Assembly: GCA_005879675.1 (NCBI GenBank)
Contig: VBJE01000201.1
Coordinates: 1-6,003 of the forward strand
DNA: 6,003 nt
Direction: 5' to 3'
DNA from: Chloroflexota bacterium
Lineage (GTDB): Bacteria; Chloroflexota; Dormibacteria; Dormibacterales; Dormibacteraceae
Numbering within the stretch: position 1 is the stretch's first letter; each line of letters opens with the position of its first letter. A program made the position numbers and the translations under genes. This document shows, in pieces, positions 1-6,000 of the stretch. Under the pieces are notes generated by a model. The model was not told the DNA's origin. It did no database searches and worked only from the letters and a program-made list of their open reading frames with translations.

Positions 1-33
1 ACGAACGGGAGACAAGCCGTCAGAGCCCGATAG

Positions 34-1917
34 ATGTGTGGCATCTGCGGGGTCGCCGGGGGCGACCCGGCGCGCGGACGGGAGCTCGTGGACAGGATGT
101 GCGCGTCGATGGCGCATCGGGGACCTGACGATGCAGGCAGTGAGCAGGTCGACGGCGTCACCCTCGGCATGCGTCGCCTGTCCATCATCGACCTTGCCGG
201 CGGCCACCAGCCGATGGCCAATGAGGACTCGACCGTCTGGGTGGTGCAGAACGGCGAGATCTTCAACCACCTCGATCTCCGCGAGCAGCTGAGCGCGGCC
301 GGCCACGTCTTCGCGACCGGGTCGGACACCGAGGTCCTGGTTCACGGCTGGGAGCAGTGGGGCGAACGGATGGTGGAGCGCCTCAACGGGCAGTTCGCGT
401 TCGCGATCCTGGATCGACGTCGCGCTTCGCTGTTGCTCGCCCGCGACCGCGTCGGCATCAAGCCCCTGCATTACGCGATCGACGGCGAGCGCCTGCTGTT
501 CGCCTCCGAGCTGAAGGCCCTGCTCCGCGATCCCGAGCTGCGCCGCGGCGTCGACCCGGACGCGCTCGACGAGTACCTTGCCCACGAGTTCGTGCCGTCG
601 CCGCGCAGCATCGTGCGCGGGATCGGCAAGCTGCGGCCGGGCCACACCCTGACGTGGTCACTGGCCGAGCACACCGCGACGCTCAACCGCTACTGGGAGC
701 CACGGCTGAACCTGGAGCGGGATGGACACCGGCGCGATCTCGACGCCGACTGCGCCGAGCTGCGCGAGGTCCTCCGCGAGTCGGTGCGCAAAGAGCTCAT
801 CAGCGACGTCCCGCTCGGCGTCTTCCTCTCGGGCGGCATCGACTCCAGCGCGGTGACGGCGATGATGACCCAGCTCGGTGGCGACGTGAAGAGCTTCTCG
901 GTCGGGTTCGCCGAGCGCTCGTTCGACGAGGCCCCGTACGCCCGGCAGGTGGCGAAGCATCTCGGCACCGACCATCACGAGCTGACGCTCGAGCCGTCGA
1001 TGCTGCTCGGCCTCATCCCGCGGCTGCCCGCGCTGCTCGACGAGCCGCTCGGCGATGCCTCGATCATCCCGACCTACCTCCTGTCGACCTTCACGCGGCA
1101 GCATGTCAAGGTCGCGCTCGGCGGCGACGGGGGAGACGAGCTGTTCGCCGGTTATCCGACGTTGCAGGCGCACCGGCTGGCGGGTTACTACATGCACGCC
1201 CCGGGCGCGCTGCGGCGCGGATTGGTGGAACCGATCGTGCGCCGGCTCCCGGTTTCGCGCGGCAACCTGAGCTTCGACTTTCGGGCCAAGCGGTTCGTGG
1301 CCGGCGCGGCGCATCCCGTCTCCGAGCGGCACCAGCGGTGGATGGGCTCATTCCCGCCGGAGGAGCGGGTGGCCGTGCTGTCGCAGGACATGCGCGGCGC
1401 CCTTGCTTCGCGCAACGGCGAGGACGCGGCGGCGAATGCCTCGCTCGATGCCCTGAACGAGGTCCTGCTGCTGGACATGCGCGGGTACCTGGAGAACGAC
1501 ATCCTGGTCAAGCTCGACAGGGCTTCGATGATGGCCTCGCTCGAGGGTAGGGTGCCGCTGCTCAACAACGATTTTGTCGCTTACGCCACGGGGTTGCCGC
1601 TCAACCTGAAGCTGCGTGGGCTGCGGTCGAAGTTCCTGTTGAAGCGAGCGCTTCGGGGCATCCTGCCCGACCAGATCCTCGACCGGCCCAAGAAGGGATT
1701 TGGCATCCCGGTGGCGGAGTGGTTCCGCGGACCGCTGCGCGAGCAGATGCTGTCGGTCCTGTCTCCCGACCGGATCAAGCGCGAGGGGTATTTCGACGCG
1801 GGGGTGGTCGGGCGGCTCATCGCCGACCACCTGGCCGGGCGGCGGGACAACCGCAAGCAGCTGTGGACGCTGTTCGCGTTCGAGATGTGGCACGACGGAT
1901 ACATGGCGAACGGCTGA
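34..1917 (+). CDS. asnB: Asparagine synthetase, glutamine-hydrolysing
   Basis: This enzyme makes asparagine from aspartate, glutamine and ATP in the cytoplasm. The 627-residue protein has the two expected domains. The N-terminal Ntn-type glutaminase domain (about 1-215) starts with Met-Cys-Gly-Ile, so Cys2 becomes the nucleophile after Met removal; this fixes the start although no good Shine-Dalgarno is visible. It also carries HRGPDD (28-33), RRLSIID (47-53), NGE (73-75) and GSD (96-98). The synthetase domain (about 235-600) has the PP-loop SGGIDSS (266-272), LGGDGGDELF (362-371), KLDRASMMASLEGR (493-506) and RPKKGFGIP (from 551). All key residues are present. Length fits the long bacterial AsnB class (E. 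coli AsnB is about 554). Relatives in polysaccharide clusters act as amidotransferases on other acceptors, and no such genes are visible here, so plain asparagine synthesis is favoured. TAG at 31-33 abuts the start codon and could end an upstream gene. Confidence 0.95.
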   Translation: MCGICGVAGGDPARGRELVDRMCASMAHRGPDDAGSEQVDGVTLGMRRLSIIDLAGGHQPMANEDSTVWVVQNGEIFNHLDLREQLSAAGHVFATGSDTEVLVHGWEQWGERMVERLNGQFAFAILDRRRASLLLARDRVGIKPLHYAIDGERLLFASELKALLRDPELRRGVDPDALDEYLAHEFVPSPRSIVRGIGKLRPGHTLTWSLAEHTATLNRYWEPRLNLERDGHRRDLDADCAELREVLRESVRKELISDVPLGVFLSGGIDSSAVTAMMTQLGGDVKSFSVGFAERSFDEAPYARQVAKHLGTDHHELTLEPSMLLGLIPRLPALLDEPLGDASIIPTYLLSTFTRQHVKVALGGDGGDELFAGYPTLQAHRLAGYYMHAPGALRRGLVEPIVRRLPVSRGNLSFDFRAKRFVAGAAHPVSERHQRWMGSFPPEERVAVLSQDMRGALASRNGEDAAANASLDALNEVLLLDMRGYLENDILVKLDRASMMASLEGRVPLLNNDFVAYATGLPLNLKLRGLRSKFLLKRALRGILPDQILDRPKKGFGIPVAEWFRGPLREQMLSVLSPDRIKREGYFDAGVVGRLIADHLAGRRDNRKQLWTLFAFEMWHDGYMANG

Positions 1918-1923
1918 GCCTCT

Positions 1924-1966
1924 GCCCCTCCGGCGCTTCGCGCCACCTCCCCATAAATGGGGAGGA
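1924..1966. repeat. Double-hairpin intergenic repeat, copy 1
   Basis: A 43-bp element starts 6 bases after the asnB stop and recurs at 5260-5302 with a single mismatch (A1955 against G5291). It contains two adjacent hairpins. The first is GGCGC/GCGCC (1932-1936 with 1940-1944, loop TTC). The second is CCTCCCCAT/ATGGGGAGG (1946-1954 with 1957-1965, loop AA; the real loop is probably wider). Similarity continues for a few bases beyond the core as AACCTC after a 1-base length change. Position directly after a stop codon suggests a REP-like element or a transcript-end structure. Confidence 0.85.
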
Positions 1967-1980
1967 GAACCTCTTTCTTT
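1946..1980 (+). terminator. Possible rho-independent terminator after asnB
   Basis: The 9-bp GC-rich stem at 1946-1965 is followed by a pyrimidine-rich tract with several T residues (1971-1980). This arrangement could end the asnB transcript before the TetR promoter begins. The T tract is interrupted by C and starts a few bases after the stem, so this is weaker than a textbook terminator. Confidence 0.4.
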
Positions 1981-1984
1981 AATA

Positions 1985-1999
1985 GACCGACTGTCGGTC
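1985..1999. promoter_or_regulatory. Palindromic operator for the TetR-family regulator
   Basis: The sequence GACCGACTGTCGGTC is a perfect inverted repeat with 7-bp arms and one central base (T1992). It lies just upstream of the -10 box of the regulator gene, between the -10 and the place where a -35 would be. Operators of TetR-family proteins are typically palindromes of about this size in this place, so binding here would block RNA polymerase. The assignment to the adjacent regulator is an inference from position. Confidence 0.7.
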
Positions 2000-2002
2000 G
2001 GT

Positions 2003-2008
2003 TATAAT
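2003..2008 (+). promoter_or_regulatory. -10 box of the TetR-exporter operon
   Basis: TATAAT is a perfect match to the sigma-70-type -10 consensus and stands out in very GC-rich DNA. Seven bases separate it from the GTG start at 2016, so transcription should begin at or next to the start codon. No convincing -35 is seen; the region about 17-19 bases upstream reads T/A-rich (1974-1984), and the operator fills most of the spacer. Confidence 0.65.
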
Positions 2009-2015
2009 CCGGCCT

Positions 2016-2699
2016 GTGGCGCGGACGCTCAACCTGGCGGTGCACACGGTCCGCCGCGAGGCCTTCATCGAGGCGGCGCAGCGGCTGATGCAGACCAAGG
2101 GCTACGAGCAGATGAGCATCCAGGACGTGCTCGACGAGCTCCACGCGTCCCGGGGCGCCTTCTACCACTACTTCGACTCCAAGCAGGCGCTGCTGGAGGC
2201 GGTCATCGACCGCATGGTTGACGCCGGCCTCGCCGAGGTGGCGCCTGTCGTCGCCGCGCCAGGGCTGCCGGCGGTCGACAAGCTACAGCGAGTCTTCAGC
2301 ACCATCGGCCGGTGGAAGACCGAGCGTAAGGCGCTCGTCCTATCTCTCATGTCGGTGTGGATGTCCGACGACAACGCGATCGTGCGCGAGAAGTTCCGGC
2401 GGACGACGATGCGGCGGATGGTGCCGACGCTGGCGCCCATCATCGAGCAGGGCATCGGCGAAGGGGCATTCCATGCCGAATCGCCATCGGAGACGGCGCG
2501 GGTCCTGGTCATGCTGCTCCAGGGTTTTCAGGACGTCGCGATGGAGCTCTTCCTCGACCGCCAGGCCGGCCGCATCGAGCTGGCCGAGGTCGAGCAGACA
2601 TTCGCCAGCCACACGGCGGCTTTCGAGCGGATCCTCGGCGCTCCGGCAGGGTCCGTCAACCTGACCGACCGGACGGTCCTCCGCGCGTGGTTTGGGTAA
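2016..2699 (+). CDS. TetR/AcrR-family transcriptional regulator
   Basis: A 227-residue cytoplasmic DNA-binding protein. Residues about 12-60 form the TetR N-terminal domain: an amphipathic first helix (FIEAAQRLMQTKGY, 17-30) and a helix-turn-helix (MSIQDVLDELHASRGAFYHY, 33-52) followed by FDSKQALLEAVI, all typical of the family. Residues about 70-227 would be the helical ligand-binding and dimerisation domain, which is poorly conserved and does not reveal the ligand. The GTG at 2016 is chosen because it gives the usual short N-terminal lead (MART...). It lacks a Shine-Dalgarno but lies 7 bases after a consensus -10, so a leaderless mRNA is likely. The gene is first in an operon with an ABC exporter, and the palindrome in its promoter suggests that it represses itself and the exporter. 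Confidence 0.92.
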   Translation: MARTLNLAVHTVRREAFIEAAQRLMQTKGYEQMSIQDVLDELHASRGAFYHYFDSKQALLEAVIDRMVDAGLAEVAPVVAAPGLPAVDKLQRVFSTIGRWKTERKALVLSLMSVWMSDDNAIVREKFRRTTMRRMVPTLAPIIEQGIGEGAFHAESPSETARVLVMLLQGFQDVAMELFLDRQAGRIELAEVEQTFASHTAAFERILGAPAGSVNLTDRTVLRAWFG

Positions 2700-2704
2700 G
2701 GAGG
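2698..2704 (+). promoter_or_regulatory. Shine-Dalgarno of the ABC ATPase gene
   Basis: AAGGAGG is a near-perfect Shine-Dalgarno, overlaps the TAA stop of the TetR gene (2697-2699) and lies 5 bases before ATG 2710. It decides the ATPase start against an in-frame TTG at 2692 that would place the ribosome site inside the coding sequence. Confidence 0.8.
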
Positions 2705-2709
2705 CGCAA

Positions 2710-3633
2710 ATGGCGGCCATCATCGAGGTCGAGAAGCTCAACAAGAGCTACGGAGGGAAGCGGGCCGTCCTCGACGTCTCCTTCTCGGTGCCGGAGGGAG
2801 AGGTCTTCGGATTTCTCGGCCCGAACGGGGCCGGCAAGACGACGACGATCCGCATCCTCATGGCCCTCATCCGGGCCGACAGCGGCGCGGCACGCATCGC
2901 GGGGCTCGACTGCTGGCGGCAGTCGGTCGAGATCAAGCGTTTCATCGGCTACGTGCCGGGCGAGCCGTCGCTGGACCCGAACCTCACCGGCGGCCAGATC
3001 CTCGAGTACTTCGCGCGGCTGCGCGGCGGCGTCGACCAGGCCTACCTCACCCGCCTGATCGACACGTTCGAGCTCGACACCAGCCGCAAGTTCCGCCAGT
3101 ACTCCACCGGCAACAAGCGCAAGGTCGTCCTCATCCAGGCCTTCATGCACAGGCCGCGGGTGCTGATCCTCGACGAGCCGACGAGCGGTCTCGATCCCTT
3201 GAACCAGCAGCAGTTCGACGGCCTGGTGCGGGAGGCGCGCGACGAGGGGCGCACCGTATTCCTTTCTTCTCACGTCCTGAGCGAGGTCGAGAAGACGTGC
3301 ACGCGCGTCGGCATCATCCGCGAAGGTCGCCTGGTCCGCGTGGGCGGGGTCGCCGAGCTGAAGGACATCAAGCGCTACGAGATCTCGATCGTCTTCGGCG
3401 AGCCGGTGGCCGCCGAGTCTTTCGCGCTGCTCGACGGCGTGGCCAGCGTGGAGACGCTCAACAACGGCTCGGGTCTTCGCCTCCACATGCAGGGGCCCGC
3501 TGACGCGGTGATCAAGGCCGCGGCGCAGCACCAGGTGGTGTCGCTCGCGAGCTACGAGCCGAGCCTGGAGGACATCTTCCTGCGCTACTACGAGAGCGAA
3601 GACAAACCCGCCAGGGAAGCCGCGCGTGTTTAG
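2710..3633 (+). CDS. ABC transporter ATP-binding protein, DrrA-like
   Basis: This 307-residue cytoplasmic ATPase should power the permease encoded next. Visible motifs are Walker A GPNGAGKTT (37-45), a signature sequence YSTGNKRKV (131-139) in place of LSGGQ, Walker B VLILDEP (151-157), D-loop SGLD (159-162) and switch histidine H188. The usual Q-loop glutamine is replaced: the segment reads GYVPGEPSL (80-88). YxPGE and YSxGNxxK are, from memory, normal in one branch of DrrA-type exporters, so the enzyme is probably active. The C-terminal region (about 220-307) ends with EPSLEDIFLRYYE (283-295), a hallmark of DrrA-like ATPases with an accessory domain. The gene starts 10 bases after the TetR stop and overlaps the permease start by 8 bases. 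The exported compound cannot be read from sequence; drugs, polyketides or lipophilic peptides are plausible. Confidence 0.94.
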   Translation: MAAIIEVEKLNKSYGGKRAVLDVSFSVPEGEVFGFLGPNGAGKTTTIRILMALIRADSGAARIAGLDCWRQSVEIKRFIGYVPGEPSLDPNLTGGQILEYFARLRGGVDQAYLTRLIDTFELDTSRKFRQYSTGNKRKVVLIQAFMHRPRVLILDEPTSGLDPLNQQQFDGLVREARDEGRTVFLSSHVLSEVEKTCTRVGIIREGRLVRVGGVAELKDIKRYEISIVFGEPVAAESFALLDGVASVETLNNGSGLRLHMQGPADAVIKAAAQHQVVSLASYEPSLEDIFLRYYESEDKPAREAARV

Positions 3634-4166
3634 GAGCATCTTCCTCAAGACGCTGCGCGATTACAGGGTCGCGATCCTCGGCTGGGGCATCGGCATGGGC
3701 CTGGTCATGGTCTCGCCGATGGCGAGCGTCGCGACGCTCATCAACACGCCGCAGGCCCGCGCGGCGCTCGCGACGCTGGCCACCCAGTTCGCCTGGAACG
3801 CGGACCCCATCGCGGCCGACACCGTGGGCGGTTACGCGACCTTCAAGATCGGCATCTTCATCTTCCTGATCGCAGTCTGGCCGCTGCTCGCCGCCAGCCT
3901 CATGTTGAGCGGTGAGGAGGAGACCAGCACGCTCGACGTCCTGCTCTCGGTGCCGCGCCCGCGGTTACGCGTCGCGTTGGAGAAGGTGGCGGCGATGTGG
4001 ACCGCGCTACTCGCGATGGGCTTGTTGATCGGACTGATCGTCTTCGCCGGCGGCCAGAAGTTCGGCGCCGACTTCGGCCTCGGTAATGGGTTGCTCTTCG
4101 GCCTGAACCTAGCGCTGATCTGCGCGGTCATCGGTGGTCTCGCCTTGCTGATCTCGCAGTTCACGC
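3626..4166 (+). CDS. Permease N-terminal part, before the frame break
   Basis: About 180 residues are read in this frame before homology-like character is lost after ISQFT (residues 176-180). Likely membrane segments lie at about 14-38, 76-95, 122-142 and 154-177. A polar cytoplasmic stretch GEEETSTLDVLLSVPRPR (96-113) separates segments 2 and 3, as in ABC-2 permeases. Beyond 4166 the frame stays open to 5875 but turns into an Arg/Gly/Pro-rich sequence with no membrane segments, which is an out-of-frame reading of the rest of the permease and of the opposite-strand gene. The given end is approximate. Confidence 0.7.
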
Positions 4167-4190
4167 ACCGGCGCCACCGGCGGCCTGCTG

Positions 4191-5252
4191 GTGCTTTTCA
4201 TCGTCCTCGACATGGTCCACCGGGTGATCCCGAACACCGAGTGGATCTCGCGCCTCTCGCCGATCTACTACTACAACCTGAGCAAGCCCCTGATCCCCAG
4301 CCACGGCGCGAGCGCCGGAGGGATGGTCGTGCTGCTCGTGCTCGCGGCCGTCCTGAGCGCGGCGGCGGTGGGGCTGTTCGTGCGCCGCGACGCGGGCGAC
4401 GTCGTCCGGCTCCCGTTTGTGCGCGCCTTGGCAGCCGCCCCGACCCGGACAGTGCCGACGGGCGATTGGTCGCTGCGCTCGGTCTACATGCGCAGCCTGC
4501 GGATGATCGCGGCGCCGACGTTCTGGTGGACGCTTGTGATCGCCGGGTTCGCGGCCTGGATGGTGGTGGTCGTGGAGCAGATGGTCGGGAGGCTGAACGA
4601 CCTGTTCGCGAGCGCCAGCTCCTCCCCGGCCCTGGAGATCCTCAAGAACATCAGCGGCAACGCGACCGCCCTGAACGCCATCTTCCTTGGGGCGATGTTC
4701 GAGCTGCTCCCGGTGCTGCTCATGGCCTTCGCCGTGACCCAGGTCAACCGCTGGAGCGCCGACGAGGACGAAGGCCGACTGGAGATCCTGCTCTCGACGC
4801 CGCAGTCGCGGACTGCCGTGCTTCTGGGCCGATTCGCCGCGCTTGCCACCGCCACGGTCATCGTCGGCGTGGCCACGCTGGGCGCGGCCGCGGTGGCGGC
4901 GGCGGTCAGCGGCGTCACGCTGGACGCGGCCAATCTCGTCGAGGCCACGCTGGGGATGATCCCGCTGGGGCTGCTCATCGCCGCCATCGGCTACCTGGTC
5001 TCGGGCTGGCTGCGGACCGCCGCCGACACGGGCCTGATCAGCTTCGTCCTCGCCGCATGGTTCTTCATCAGCTTTGTCGGGCCGGACCTGAAGTGGCCGG
5101 ACGCGACGCTGAGGCTGTCCGCCTTCTACTACTACGGCACTCCGCTGCTCCACGGCCTGCAGCTCGCCAACATCGCGGTGCTGGTGGTTGTTGGGGCGGT
5201 CGCGCTGGTCCTGGGGTCGCTGAGGTTCGCCCGCAAGGACATCGGGGTCTAA
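4191..5252 (+). CDS. Permease C-terminal part, after the frame break
   Basis: This frame gives 353 residues from the first available GTG at 4191, although the coding sequence really continues back in frame to about 4167 (reading TGATGGLLV). No Shine-Dalgarno precedes 4191, so it is probably not an independent start. Hydrophobic segments lie at about 1-9, 44-63, 108-128, 164-184, 217-240, 252-272, 280-297 and 322-342. The conserved loop DEDEGRLEILLSTPQSR (191-207) is the second-half counterpart of the loop in the first part. The protein ends with the basic tail RFARKDIGV, and its TAA stop is at 5250-5252, 7 bases before the second repeat copy. Confidence 0.75.
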   Translation: MLFIVLDMVHRVIPNTEWISRLSPIYYYNLSKPLIPSHGASAGGMVVLLVLAAVLSAAAVGLFVRRDAGDVVRLPFVRALAAAPTRTVPTGDWSLRSVYMRSLRMIAAPTFWWTLVIAGFAAWMVVVVEQMVGRLNDLFASASSSPALEILKNISGNATALNAIFLGAMFELLPVLLMAFAVTQVNRWSADEDEGRLEILLSTPQSRTAVLLGRFAALATATVIVGVATLGAAAVAAAVSGVTLDAANLVEATLGMIPLGLLIAAIGYLVSGWLRTAADTGLISFVLAAWFFISFVGPDLKWPDATLRLSAFYYYGTPLLHGLQLANIAVLVVVGAVALVLGSLRFARKDIGV

Positions 5253-5259
5253 CCGCTAG

Positions 5260-5302
5260 GCCCCTCCGGCGCTTCGCGCCACCTCCCCATGAATGGGGAG
5301 GA
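5260..5302. repeat. Double-hairpin intergenic repeat, copy 2
   Basis: This copy matches 1924-1966 at 42 of 43 positions. The hairpins are GGCGC/GCGCC (5268-5272 with 5276-5280) and CCTCCCCAT/ATGGGGAGG (5282-5290 with 5293-5301, loop GA). It fills the gap between the permease stop (5252) and the stop of the opposite-strand hydrolase gene (5303), touching the latter. At a convergent gene end such a structure could stop or stabilise transcripts from both sides, but no T tract follows in either direction. Confidence 0.85.
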
Positions 5303-5857
5303 CTAACCTCGGAAGTCGACTTCCTCGGTCTTGACCGTGCCGGCCGTCCGCCCCGGCGCTGTCTGATAGGTCCAGTACAGGTTCGTGTGCGCGATGACCT
5401 GGTCCGGCGGCGGCGCCCCCCAGGCGGTCTGGTCCTCCGTCGTGTGGGCGTCGCTGACAAGGGTCGCGTCGTAACCCCTGACCAGGGCGCCATGGAGCGT
5501 CGAGCGGATGCAGGCGTCGGTCTGCGCGCCCACGACCACGAGTCGCCCGACGCCAAGGCCCTCCAGCACCTTCTCCAGGGTGGTGTCCTCGAAGGAGTCG
5601 CCGTAGCTCTTCTCGACGAGTGGTTCGGCCTCGGCCGGGGTGAGCTCGGACACGATCCGCCAGCTGTCGCTCCCCTTCGCCAGCTGCTTGTCGGAGTGCT
5701 GGACCCAGACCACCGGGACCCGTTCCCGCCGGGCCCGATCGACGAGGCTGCCGACGTTGGCGACCACCGCGTCGCGCTCGTGAGCACCCTCGACGGCGCC
5801 TTTCTGCACGTCGATGACGAGGAGCGCGGTGTTAGGTCGGTCTTTGAGCGTGGTCAT
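5303..5857 (-). CDS. Isochorismatase-like cysteine hydrolase
   Basis: A 184-residue soluble enzyme of the isochorismatase-like hydrolase superfamily. The catalytic triad is clear: Asp16 in ALLVIDVQ (11-18), Lys83 in VEKSYGDSF (81-89) and Cys116 in VVGAQTDACIRST (108-120); Gly110-Ala111 precede the nucleophile where the family has a cis-peptide. The later segment VSDAHTTED (134-142) is also typical. There is no obvious metal-binding Asp-x-His cluster of nicotinamidases, so that activity is unlikely. Substrate is unknown; amide or imide hydrolysis is usual for relatives. ATG at 5857 is preferred over an in-frame TTG at 5869 because GGGTGA (5867-5862), a Shine-Dalgarno-like sequence, precedes it and the family core starts soon after. 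The gene converges on the exporter operon and is probably transcribed alone. Confidence 0.9.
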   Translation of the reverse strand: MTTLKDRPNTALLVIDVQKGAVEGAHERDAVVANVGSLVDRARRERVPVVWVQHSDKQLAKGSDSWRIVSELTPAEAEPLVEKSYGDSFEDTTLEKVLEGLGVGRLVVVGAQTDACIRSTLHGALVRGYDATLVSDAHTTEDQTAWGAPPPDQVIAHTNLYWTYQTAPGRTAGTVKTEEVDFRG

Positions 5858-5905
5858 GTCTTCACCCAAGCGTAGAGCTCTAGACCGTAGTCAACCTGCA
5901 CACGA

Positions 5906-5927
5906 GTCTTAACAGGTCCTTAAGAGG
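5906..5927 (+). promoter_or_regulatory. Tandem 11-bp direct repeat upstream of divergent genes
   Basis: Two adjacent 11-bp units (5906-5916 and 5917-5927) agree at 8 of 11 positions and share the core CTTAA.AGG. Two half-sites at one-helical-turn spacing are the usual binding layout of PhoB/OmpR-type response regulators; the CTTAA core with 3-base gaps between 8-base units recalls cyanobacterial Pho boxes. It lies about 50 bases upstream of the hydrolase start and about 75 bases before the right edge, so it could serve either divergent gene. Function is inferred only from layout. Confidence 0.4.
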
Positions 5928-5952
5928 CGACCGAAAAGGTTGGTAGTAGCGT

Positions 5953-5958
5953 TGTCAA
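5953..5958 (-). promoter_or_regulatory. Isolated -35-like hexamer facing the hydrolase gene
   Basis: On the minus strand these bases read TTGACA, the exact -35 consensus, about 95 bases upstream of the hydrolase ATG. At 16-18 bases spacing I find only TTCGGT-like sequence, so no matching -10 supports it. It may be chance. Confidence 0.2.
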
Positions 5959-5994
5959 ACCGCTGGGGGTCGGGGTTAGTCCTAGCGTCGACTC

Positions 5995-6000
5995 AGGAGG
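5995..6000 (+). promoter_or_regulatory. Shine-Dalgarno for a rightward gene beyond the edge
   Basis: AGGAGG is a perfect Shine-Dalgarno three bases before the end of the window, at the end of a noncoding stretch. A start codon within about 5-10 bases would fall just outside. This predicts a gene divergent from the hydrolase, with the region between them holding its promoter. Confidence 0.5.

Larger units (their letters stand above)
3626..5252 (+). pseudogene. ABC-2 type exporter permease, frameshifted
   Basis: Two reading frames together encode one permease of about 540 residues with about 12 membrane segments, resembling the large permeases annotated as exporters of polyketide antibiotics. 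The start GTG (3626) overlaps the end of the ATPase gene, and AGGGAAG (3613-3619) could serve as its ribosome site. The protein has two related halves: EEETSTLDVLLSVPRPR in the first and DEDEGRLEILLSTPQSR in the second, each followed by hydrophobic segments and a YYY motif (LSPIYYYN, then LSAFYYYG). The frame changes once near 4160-4167, between predicted segments 4 and 5. One extra base or two missing bases explains it. Both parts are otherwise well preserved, so a sequencing error or a very recent mutation is more likely than an old pseudogene. If intact, it would partner the ATPase as an inner-membrane exporter. Confidence 0.85.

Noticed and set aside
1..33. Possible C-terminal end of an upstream gene finishing at TAG 31-33
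   Set aside because: Only ten codons are visible, with no recognisable sequence, and all frames are open over so short a stretch; noted only as possible.
357..1550. 397-codon plus-strand frame inside asnB
   Set aside because: It overlaps conserved catalytic segments of asnB in another frame and is Arg/Ala-rich; a GC-rich shadow.
2692..2709. TTG at 2692 as the ATPase start
   Set aside because: ATG 2710 has AAGGAGG at ideal spacing and gives the normal N-terminus; the TTG would place that site within the coding sequence.
2656..3648. 330-codon open frame on the minus strand opposite the ABC ATPase
   Set aside because: It is fully antisense to a gene with intact Walker motifs, has an Arg/Asp/Leu-biased composition and shows no recognisable domain.
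4161..5153. 330-codon open frame on the minus strand opposite the permease
   Set aside because: Its Arg/Asp/Gln/His-rich composition is what antisense to a hydrophobic coding sequence gives; no motif or ribosome site supports it.
5858..5869. TTG at 5869 as the hydrolase start
   Set aside because: ATG 5857 has a ribosome-site-like GGGTGA upstream and the extra four residues add nothing of the family; the TTG remains a less likely alternative.
4167..5875. Long continuation of the first permease frame to 5875, giving a 749-residue product
   Set aside because: After 4166 the translation is Arg/Gly/Pro-rich with no membrane segments, crosses the hairpin repeat and runs antisense through the hydrolase gene. 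It is an out-of-frame reading in GC-rich DNA, not a fusion protein.
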